A stretch of 64,000 nucleotides of DNA from assembly GCA_964530625.1 (NCBI GenBank), contig CAZHAK010000001.1, positions 248,001 through 312,000 on the forward strand, written 5' to 3'. The notes beneath the pieces are model-generated. The model was not told the origin of the DNA, made no database searches, and worked only from the letters and a program-made list of their open reading frames with translations. The stretch is from JABWCQ01 sp964530625 (GTDB lineage: Bacteria; Electryoneota; RPQS01). The stretch's first letter is position 1. Each line of letters starts with the position of its first letter. The position numbers and the translations under genes are program-made. Positions 34,501-41,079 of this stretch are shown in pieces.

Positions 34501-37360
34501 TGATGCGGCCATCATCAAGTCGCATGAAACCGTCTTCAAGATAATAGTTGTCGGAATCTTGGATCATCAAGTCTTTCCAGCGCGCGAGCAACTTCTGATA
34601 GTTGGCGCTGCCCTTATCATGACCGGAAACTGTTTTCGATTCGTGATGATAGATTTTGCTCTCCGGACAGTACCAAACCTTGCGGCGCGTCTGCGTGACC
34701 TTCATGCACAGGTCAATATCTTCGCACGAATTGATGTAGCTTTCGTCAAAGCCGCCCACCTCCATAAATAGTTGCCGCCAAATCAGCAAGCAGCTTCCCG
34801 CGATAAACTGAAACGCGCGCGGCTTGTTGACAGCCGGATGATCAATTTGGAGTTGATTGTTGTAGATGCTGTGCACATTCGCGTTCTCGTCGCACACAAT
34901 ACCAGCCTGCTGAATCGTCGTCGTTTTCGGATAAATCTGCATGTTGCCGACAATCCCGATAGAGCGGTCAGCGGAAATCGCCTTGACCATCGCATCCAGC
35001 CAGTTATGCATGACTTCTGTGTCATTATTCAAAAACACCACAAGCTGTCCGCTTGACGCGCGCGCGCCATCATTGCAGGAGCGCGCAAAACCATAGTTTT
35101 GTTCATGTGTGATCACTTGAATCTTGCCTCCAAGACTCTGCAGATACTCAGATGTTCCATCCGTCGAGCCGTCATCCACGACAATAATCTCATGCGGCGT
35201 GCGTTCCTGCGACACAAACAGTGAGTTCAAACATGCTTTTGTATAACTCAAATTGTTAAACACCGGAATCACTATAGACGCGACAGGCTTCTGCTTTGGC
35301 AAAACTTTCACGTCAGGCTTTGCCACAAAAATAAACTGCTGTGCAGTCAGTTCGTTCAAGTCCTGCGGTGTCACGTCGCGCAAAACCAATCCACCTAAAT
35401 CCAGCGTCATCGTTTCCTGCGGCAGGGTGTTCATCTGCTGTTCATAGAGTGGATCGCGCACCGTCTCCACAAGCTCTGCGCGCAAACCTGCCGACGCGAA
35501 CAACTGTTCCATGTCCTGCTTAGCAAAGAAACGCAAATGCGTACTGTCGAGGATACCGTATTCCTGATAGTTCCACGAACCTTCCAGCAGCTTGCCAATC
35601 ACCCCAAGATTTCTCACATTAGGCAGACTCGCGACAATGCAGCCGCTTGGTTTCAAGTGGGCCATAAGTTTTTGCAGCGCGTTCCACGGATTTATCAGGT
35701 GTTCCAGTACGTCGCCGCACAATATGCAATCAAACTGCTGCGGAGCAAACGGCAGTGTGTCCGCTTCCACGTCCAGCACATGCACGTCCGCCAAAGCCTG
35801 ACGCGCCACGCTTGCGACTTCCGGATGGATTTCAATTCCGGTGACGCGAGCACCCGTAAGCTGTTGAATGAGCTTGCCGGTCGCGCCGTTACCGCAGCCG
35901 ACGTCCAGCACTTCGCGCGCGTTTTTCGGCACACGTTCCGCCAAGTTACGCCGCGCGTTTGCATAGTAGTAATCCGGTTTGAGAGTTTGTTTCTCCACCT
36001 TCGTCTGTCCCTTCATGATGGTATCAGGTCGTCCGTCCCACGGCGCGAGCATCATCTGCGGCTGATCGAGCAAATGCTCGTAGTAGCCTTCGTTCGCGTG
36101 CTTGACGTCTTTGCTTTTGTTCCAAGTATATTTCCGCAAGCGATCTTCAGGATACATATATCCTAAGTGTTCAATCTTAATATCCGCGCGAATTCTCTCG
36201 CCTGCCAAATTCTGCGGAACGCGCTCACAATGCAGATTTCCCGCATGAAGCGTAGGTTCAAAGTTCAATTCGCTCCACTTCTGCGAAAGTGGCCGGAACA
36301 GGCAGGGGTGATAAATACCCGTATAAATCCCGTCTGTGCGGTAGTGCTTGTGATCATTCCACAAGTATAGAAACTCAAAATCAATTTGCGACACATTGGA
36401 AGTACAAGTGTGAATCGCTTCAAGCATCCGCGCCGGAGCCGTAGGTTCTAAAAGTTCGTCTCCGTCAATACAAAGCAACCAATCGAACGAATGCTCCTTT
36501 ACCATCGCGTACATCCGGTTCTTATCACGCGCTTTATCGGTTTCACTTTCTTCACAGCGCGAATACGCCACGACAGCCGGGTGAACTTTGCAAATGTCGG
36601 GAGTCTTATCCGTCGAGCCGTCGTCATAGACAATAATCCCGTCGCAAATGCGCGCGGCATTGTCCAACACTTCGCGCAGCCAGCGATCTTCATTGCGGAT
36701 ATTCATCATCGCAAAAATCACCGGATGCTTGGTCGTTTTCTGATTTGACGCTTGCGCAATCAGCGTATCATCCGACGCTCCGATAGTCACACTCTCAAAA
36801 AACAGCGAAAACAACGCGCGCAATTTCTCATCCGTCCAGAGCACCGCGTGTTCAGCATGATACGCCGCTAAATCATCAGGCACAGCCACAGTCAGCGAGC
36901 CTTTGTTCGTCAACACCCGCGAGCATTCTTTAACCAACGGAAGCGTATGACTAAGCTCAGAGAACAATCCGGTAATCACGATGCCGTCAAAATGACCGTC
37001 AGGAAACGGCAGTTTGCTTCCTTCAATCAGTTTCGCTTGCACCTTTTCAGTTTCAGTGCGCGACATCGTTCTGCGCACGTCTTCGGTTGCGGCTAGCGCG
37101 AGCGGTGACCAATCGGCCAACGTGACCGTGAAGCCCTGCGCGACAAAAGTTTTCAGCGCGTCACTGCGGCCATTGCCCAAAATCAGCAAGCGGCCTTTGC
37201 ACTTGGTTTTCATGCAGACATATTTGTCAAGTCCGTCAGGAGTCGCGGAGGTCGTGCCTAAGAAATCATTATTACGGATACCGGGTGCGCCAAAGAGATT
37301 GTCGCGGCGCTGTTTTAATATCTCGAACGGGGATTTACGGAATGAGCTTTGGGTTGCCAT
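31556..37360 (-). CDS. seven-domain methyltransferase/glycosyltransferase polypeptide
   Basis: The 1934-residue protein has no signal peptide or membrane segment and should be cytosolic. Domains in order are: a class I methyltransferase at about 45-195 (LLILGNGRSDAL); a GT2 with VYDDGSTDKT and CIDGDELLEP, 213-400; a methyltransferase with LDVGCGNGATG, 480-620; a GT2 with VVDDGSTDGT and FLNNDTEV, 687-930; a GT4 with FGMMDPHKG and YEGSACLTRALATG, 965-1315; a methyltransferase with LEIGPANGYV, 1355-1490; and a GT4 with HTGELSPVKN and LLEGLSLSLMNAM, 1555-1925. It probably builds a methylated saccharide on one chain, perhaps for an O-antigen or protein glycan. No transporter or ligase gene is next to it. 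Confidence 0.93.
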   Translation of the reverse strand: MATQSSFRKSPFEILKQRRDNLFGAPGIRNNDFLGTTSATPDGLDKYVCMKTKCKGRLLILGNGRSDALKTFVAQGFTVTLADWSPLALAATEDVRRTMSRTETEKVQAKLIEGSKLPFPDGHFDGIVITGLFSELSHTLPLVKECSRVLTNKGSLTVAVPDDLAAYHAEHAVLWTDEKLRALFSLFFESVTIGASDDTLIAQASNQKTTKHPVIFAMMNIRNEDRWLREVLDNAARICDGIIVYDDGSTDKTPDICKVHPAVVAYSRCEESETDKARDKNRMYAMVKEHSFDWLLCIDGDELLEPTAPARMLEAIHTCTSNVSQIDFEFLYLWNDHKHYRTDGIYTGIYHPCLFRPLSQKWSELNFEPTLHAGNLHCERVPQNLAGERIRADIKIEHLGYMYPEDRLRKYTWNKSKDVKHANEGYYEHLLDQPQMMLAPWDGRPDTIMKGQTKVEKQTLKPDYYYANARRNLAERVPKNAREVLDVGCGNGATGKLIQQLTGARVTGIEIHPEVASVARQALADVHVLDVEADTLPFAPQQFDCILCGDVLEHLINPWNALQKLMAHLKPSGCIVASLPNVRNLGVIGKLLEGSWNYQEYGILDSTHLRFFAKQDMEQLFASAGLRAELVETVRDPLYEQQMNTLPQETMTLDLGGLVLRDVTPQDLNELTAQQFIFVAKPDVKVLPKQKPVASIVIPVFNNLSYTKACLNSLFVSQERTPHEIIVVDDGSTDGTSEYLQSLGGKIQVITHEQNYGFARSCNDGARASSGQLVVFLNNDTEVMHNWLDAMVKAISADRSIGIVGNMQIYPKTTTIQQAGIVCDENANVHSIYNNQLQIDHPAVNKPRAFQFIAGSCLLIWRQLFMEVGGFDESYINSCEDIDLCMKVTQTRRKVWYCPESKIYHHESKTVSGHDKGSANYQKLLARWKDLMIQDSDNYYLEDGFMRLDDGRIIPLDKKESPMTDLKDVRVALLTTYNQRCGLAIYAEQLCESLTNQGETVLILAEKTTDLTASDLPNVVRCWTREPEGGKEILPLLIKHKIEVLHVNHGGMFSLDGWLLNVIRHARELGIRIVTTFHSTETRDTALATVARFSDTCWVHHPQNIVELVALGAPPERVNCLPLPISDLRFTDLAEAKLALDWDSSQKVIATFGMMDPHKGVLELINAMPQLLQTTDVKLLVIGAPHPSSEEGTQYLLNCMNRVTELNLMDKIRFLADFIPEDELTVTLQACDVIVLNYQSSRYEGSACLTRALATGRPVVTSNAPALDLNSPVTLRTTEQFDLPHALRRALTNPFLARSLRNELIDYAGQNNWENFARHNLAAYEQVITHDPACTTDLLKFYATHPDEIYTEPLQRERVRWLASKATGRILEIGPANGYVVDFCKGHEAVDIYRERLDVASALRPSVKFRYGNVVTGLPYADKEFDTVMSPEIFEHIEWEQAVVALRECMRVGKRVLVTIPNVDKPNYNPDLVHNIEHRWLVTRQLVDAWLTEAGAQDYELDCSNELDFYLIDINSEAKRPNIRVTARAQTLPHFEVTPGPSITVAFDADMLTDDALLATDTAQYFVELLNNLREVRPEWTIQLAAANTESLKKRLTAAGVANSYSVIGWKDLSISGAQALFLPNPLSDETTDSIRVAKEAGLTVACVMNDLIPLTYPQFYLTHNPMLRERYLHALNALKVHCDLFFCTTQATVQEMQIRLGMQLARMRTIHGGPTLAKEFAGASYENPELKKLANAKTPFFLHTGELSPVKNLRVVLQAVQEIKQTVEPKIKLVLACNLNEKAIEQLRIAVERDGIDLDLLVMPTSLSDADMAKLYLDAVALLNPSLLEGLSLSLMNAMTLGTPVIVAKQAAQEETCGDAAIYVRAESPEDLAAAAKQLLLEPEVRQMWSRKAKAEAGRYNWKRTAEKLAVYLTESVVKKSTVRQRASNKKLA

Positions 37361-37591
37361 AACCGCCTGCCTTTGGGCAAAGTTCTTGAGAAGGAGAAAT
37401 TACGCATAGCATTGAGCAAGGAGTGTACCAGCATTCATGACAGTTTTGGCTATTGATTATTAAAAACTTAACGGAGTCTATGGGATGTCTGGCGGCAGAA
37501 ACTGCCTTTTCTATAAGGAGAGCTCATGCCCTTTCCTTTGTTGGAAGTTTGACGTATTATGGATTACCTTGACTAACCAATAGAATTCTCC
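37361..37591. other. divergent intergenic region with two very short ORFs
   Basis: An ATG at 37480 with GGAG nearby opens a 30-codon frame to 37572, and an ATG at 37526 with AAGGAG opens an 8-codon frame (MPFPLLEV) to 37552. A small GGCAG/CTGCC stem with TTTT (37494-37510) lies between them. They could be leader peptides, but no attenuation logic is evident. Confidence 0.3.
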
Positions 37592-38590
37592 ATGAAGATT
37601 TTTCTTTCCTTACTGTTATGCCTAATTGCCTGTGAATCGTCACTTGCTCAAACCGTCAACGTCTTCGACCGCGTCTCTCTGCATTTTTCACCCGACAGTT
37701 CGGGAAAGTTCTTGCGCACTGGTGAAACCGCGCTCGACAATGGTCGGGTGATTGAAAAACGAATCACCCTACCGACGATTACACAACCCACGCGCATCAC
37801 TGCCAAACTTTGGCTGCATCCGGTGCCGATGGATGAATTGAAAGTCGCGGATAGATATGATCGCGGCGGTAACGTGAGGTTGCTCTTGGCCGACTCGCTC
37901 GAACTTGAAGTCTTGAGATTCATCACGTCGTTTGGCGGCGAAACCTCACACGAAGCGGACGTGACTCAGCTCGCGCCGGTCTTGCAAGGGAAACAAACTC
38001 TCCGCGCCTCGGTGGATACATGGGTGAGTCCGGGCTGGGAGCTTGACTTCGCGCTCGAGTATGTCCCCGACACCACGGCGCAGATGCCCGACTACGTCGC
38101 GCCGATTTATTATCAGGACTCCTTCACCCAAGAGAAGATGCCCGCCGGAATTTCGACGGACATCACGCCTCCCGATTCGTTCGCTTATTCCGTAATCTAT
38201 TACACCTCAACCGGACACTGCACGGACGGTCGCGACGAAGACGAATTTGTCTCGAAAGCCAACGTGATTTCCGTCAATGATCGAGTGATAGAAAGATTCA
38301 GACCGTGGCGCGACGACTGCAAGAATTTCCGGCCCGTCAATCCCTATTGCGCGCGCTGGACCAACGGCTGGTGGTCCTCAGATTTCAGCCGCAGCGGCTG
38401 GTGCCCCGGCGACATCGTCCTGCCGCATCAGATTGACGCGACAGACGTGTTGCAAAAAGGGAAACAAAAAGTCTCCATCAGTATCGAAAACATGCGTCCC
38501 AAGAACGAAGAAGGCCACTTCGGCGTCTGGAAAGTCTCAGCCTACGTAGTAGGGTGGAAGCAAGAACCCAAGCTCTGGCAAAACTGGTAG
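37592..38590 (+). CDS. exported PNGase F-like protein (peptide-N-glycosidase)
   Basis: The 332-residue product has a signal peptide (MKIFLSLLLCLIACESSLAQ). The mature part matches the two-domain jelly-roll of PNGase F. The N-terminal domain has DRYDRGGNVRLLL and LEVLRFITSFGGE, with the Asp expected at the active site. The C-terminal domain has TSTGHCTDGRDEDEF, where the Glu stands where the second catalytic acid lies, and SRSGWCPGDIVLPHQ. PNGase F frees N-glycans from proteins by cutting the Asn side chain. Whether this one is active needs assay; Cys spacing is typical. Its promoter region is shared with the divergent sugar-transfer gene. Confidence 0.85.
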   Translation: MKIFLSLLLCLIACESSLAQTVNVFDRVSLHFSPDSSGKFLRTGETALDNGRVIEKRITLPTITQPTRITAKLWLHPVPMDELKVADRYDRGGNVRLLLADSLELEVLRFITSFGGETSHEADVTQLAPVLQGKQTLRASVDTWVSPGWELDFALEYVPDTTAQMPDYVAPIYYQDSFTQEKMPAGISTDITPPDSFAYSVIYYTSTGHCTDGRDEDEFVSKANVISVNDRVIERFRPWRDDCKNFRPVNPYCARWTNGWWSSDFSRSGWCPGDIVLPHQIDATDVLQKGKQKVSISIENMRPKNEEGHFGVWKVSAYVVGWKQEPKLWQNW

Positions 38591-38956
38591 CTTCCGGTTT
38601 CCGCCGTTCCTACGGGGGATACAAGGGGGTCAAGCACCCAAGCAGATACAAAAGTCAGTCAATCCAAAAAAGTCAGGTCAACCCCAAGCCGCGACCCCAT
38701 CGCGGCTTTTTCCGTCCCCTTTCGCACGAGGCGATATTTGTGCCCAGAACCCCCTAAAGCGGGTCATTACCTGTAGTTAATCAGGTCGCTTTACCCCTTT
38801 ACGAAAAGCCGTATGCCTCCGATTCCTTCGTATGAAGAGCGCAAAAAATCGAACAAAATCGGCAAATACTACCTAGTCAATGAGTTACGCGGGTGAATCC
38901 ACTTGAAGTTGACTTGGCTTTGGCCGCAACTTTTTGAAGTAGTACGTGAGTTTCCC
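38591..38956. other. intergenic stretch with one terminator, otherwise empty
   Basis: Apart from the terminator at 38687-38711 I see no gene here. A 67-codon frame from 38554 overlaps the previous stop in another frame, has no ribosome site, and is rejected. Confidence 0.5.
38687..38711 (+). terminator. Rho-independent terminator
   Basis: AGCCGCGA (38687-38694) pairs with TCGCGGCT (38700-38707), loop CCCCA, followed by TTTT. It ends the PNGase F-like transcript about 97 bases after the stop. Confidence 0.8.
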
Positions 38957-38985
38957 TTGACGATTAAGTCGTCTTAGTATATTTT
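38957..38985 (+). promoter_or_regulatory. strong promoter of the Cys-rich surface protein
   Basis: TTGACG (38957-38962) and TATTTT (38980-38985) are exactly 17 bases apart. Transcription would start near 38992, giving a leader of about 80 bases before AAGGAG and ATG 39074. Confidence 0.6.
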
Positions 38986-39073
38986 ACATACTGATTCTAG
39001 ATATAGCTCAAAGACTAAATCCACAATAAAACGATCTTGGTGGTTCGTAAATCCTCATTTAAGGAGTCCTGGT

Positions 39074-40867
39074 ATGCGTAAGTTATTGATTTTGTGTGTT
39101 ATGGCCTGTCTAGGCCTGTCCATGATGGCGTTTGCGGATGTAGTTCCGAATCGTAGTCTCATGGGCGAAAGCCGTGATTTGGTGATTCCAGTTGATCGTA
39201 CGGGTTCGTGCGTATTGACCACGTTGGCTGGTACGGCAACGGTGAATTCGTTTGGTTGGGACGGTCAGGATGCCTACGCAGCCTATATCGATCCTGCGAC
39301 CGATGGTGACGGCGGCTGTTCAGCTCCGTTTTATCCGTTTGCAATCACGTCCGTTGACGTGCCGCTGTTGTTCTTCTTCGATTCGACCGGTATCGGAACG
39401 ACAGTGAATTATCGTGTCAGCATCTACTGCCCGAAAGACGTTACGACCGGTACCGTCCCGCAGAATTGCAAAGGCCCCGGCGAAGAAATTTGTGGCGTTG
39501 ACGTCAGCTACACAGTGACGCAAGAAGACTTTGATTCGCCTAATACCTTTGTGCAGAATGTGGCTTTGAACTGCTGCGTAAGCGGCCCGTTCTATGTGGC
39601 GGCTACGTTCATCAGCTACGACGGCGATCCCGGGTTGGCCCCGACCCCCGGTTTTGACTTGACCATTGGCTCGCCGACAACTGAGCGTTGCGACAATTGG
39701 TACAATTTTAACCTTGGTGCTGGCCAGTGCTGGCTGGTTGGTATTCTTGACTTCGGTTGTGGTGCAAGCTGCTCGCCCGGCGACGTAGCGCTGTTTGTGA
39801 ACGGCGATGCAGGTGTAACGTCCTGTGAACCTGTCGCTTGCGTGCCTTGTGATCGCAATTATCCCGGTGACGATGCCAGCGACCCGATCATTGTTGACGA
39901 CCCGAGCTGGTACAGTGTTATTGATCTGTGCAACTATTGCAGCGATTATGATCTCGCGACGGACGGCGGAAACTTCGGTGGCTGGTCCGGACATGGTCAA
40001 GACGTTGTCCTGCGTTGGACCTCAATTGCTGATCCGACGTGCTTCCGTGTTACGATTACGCCTGTTGCCGAATGTGACGAGTTTTTCCGTATTCGCTCAT
40101 GGTTAACCGACGAAATCATTGGCCCGCTGTGGCAGGGTTCGCCGCTTTATCCGGGTGTTGGTCAACAGCAAGAGTATGACTTCTCTGGCACAGGCGGCCC
40201 GAATGATTTGGGTTGCTGGCTGCCGACGACCTACACGTTGACGATTGACTCGCGTCAGTATTGCTGCTGCCCCGTGATCGTCCGTTTCAACGGCGATAAC
40301 GTCTTGGGTGTTGAGCTGTCAAGCTTTGCGGCGATCGCTGGCAACGGCCAAGTGACCTTGGATTGGCGCACGGATGCCGAGAGCGATATCGCGCGTTGGG
40401 AAATCAGCCGTAACGGCGAATTCTTGACCGAAGTAAACGGCCTTGGCGACAGCCCGACGGGTCATCGTTATACGTTCGTGGACAACGACGTAGTGAACGG
40501 CCAGACCTACAGCTACAGCTTGACCGCTTATGACATCAGTGGCGCCGCCACGGTGTTTGGTCAAGTTGCGCAAGCAACTCCGAATGCAAATTCCGGCATC
40601 GTGACCGAATACGCGTTGATGCAGAACTACCCGAACCCCTTCAACCCCTCCACCACAATCAGCTACACCGTTCGTGAGCTGGGTGACGTCGAGCTGAAGG
40701 TCTTCTCGATTGACGGTCGCGAAGTTGCGACGTTGGTGAACAGCGCACAAGAAGCCGGTAGCTACTCCGTTGACTTCGATGCTTCCGGTCTTGCCAGTGG
40801 TATGTACCTTTACAAGATGTCGGTGAACGGTTTCACCGCGACTCAGAAGATGGTGTTGATGAAGTAA
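39074..40867 (+). CDS. Cys-rich secreted protein with type IX secretion tail
   Basis: The 597-residue product has a signal peptide (cleavage after MMAFA) and about 23 Cys in the mature part, many in pairs (LNCCVS, QYCCCPV, VACVPCD), so disulphides are likely. A fibronectin-III-like unit (VELSSFAAIAGNGQVTLDW) comes before the tail YPNPFNPSTTISYTV...KMVLMK. Arginine is written almost only as CGT or CGC, unlike the neighbouring genes, which fits high expression together with the consensus-like promoter. The function is unknown; a structural surface protein is possible. No enzyme motif is seen. Confidence 0.85.
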   Translation: MRKLLILCVMACLGLSMMAFADVVPNRSLMGESRDLVIPVDRTGSCVLTTLAGTATVNSFGWDGQDAYAAYIDPATDGDGGCSAPFYPFAITSVDVPLLFFFDSTGIGTTVNYRVSIYCPKDVTTGTVPQNCKGPGEEICGVDVSYTVTQEDFDSPNTFVQNVALNCCVSGPFYVAATFISYDGDPGLAPTPGFDLTIGSPTTERCDNWYNFNLGAGQCWLVGILDFGCGASCSPGDVALFVNGDAGVTSCEPVACVPCDRNYPGDDASDPIIVDDPSWYSVIDLCNYCSDYDLATDGGNFGGWSGHGQDVVLRWTSIADPTCFRVTITPVAECDEFFRIRSWLTDEIIGPLWQGSPLYPGVGQQQEYDFSGTGGPNDLGCWLPTTYTLTIDSRQYCCCPVIVRFNGDNVLGVELSSFAAIAGNGQVTLDWRTDAESDIARWEISRNGEFLTEVNGLGDSPTGHRYTFVDNDVVNGQTYSYSLTAYDISGAATVFGQVAQATPNANSGIVTEYALMQNYPNPFNPSTTISYTVRELGDVELKVFSIDGREVATLVNSAQEAGSYSVDFDASGLASGMYLYKMSVNGFTATQKMVLMK

Positions 40868-40912
40868 TCTTCATCGCTCGTATTCTGGCCTTGTGATAAA
40901 ACAATATCTGTG

Positions 40913-40953
40913 ACGGATAGACCGCGGGGCTTTCGGCTTGGCGGTCTATCCGT
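40913..40953 (+). repeat. 13-base perfect inverted repeat after the Cys-rich gene
   Basis: ACGGATAGACCGC (40913-40925) pairs with GCGGTCTATCCGT (40941-40953) with a 15-base loop. No T-run follows, so it may protect the 3' end of the mRNA instead of stopping transcription. Confidence 0.6.
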
Positions 40954-40975
40954 CCGGTGTCTTCAAAACAACCAG

Positions 40976-41015
40976 ATACGGGCAGGAGCAATGGCTCTCA
41001 TGCCCGTATTTTTTT
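40976..41015 (+). terminator. Rho-independent terminator
   Basis: ATACGGGCA (40976-40984) pairs with TGCCCGTAT (41001-41009), with an inner GAGC/GCTC pair, and seven T follow. It separates the Cys-rich gene from the next secreted protein. Confidence 0.85.
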
Positions 41016-41079
41016 CCGGTGAGCATTCGGGTTCACTGGGTCCCAACCGAAGGTTTTTCAATATTATCCGGAGAGAACC

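Noticed and set aside
35537..36166. 209-codon plus-strand frame opposite the glycosyltransferase chain
   Set aside because: It overlaps a clear methyltransferase/GT2 region and shows no domain or ribosome site.
38554..38757. 67-codon plus-strand frame after the PNGase F-like gene
   Set aside because: It starts inside the previous gene in another frame and runs through a terminator.
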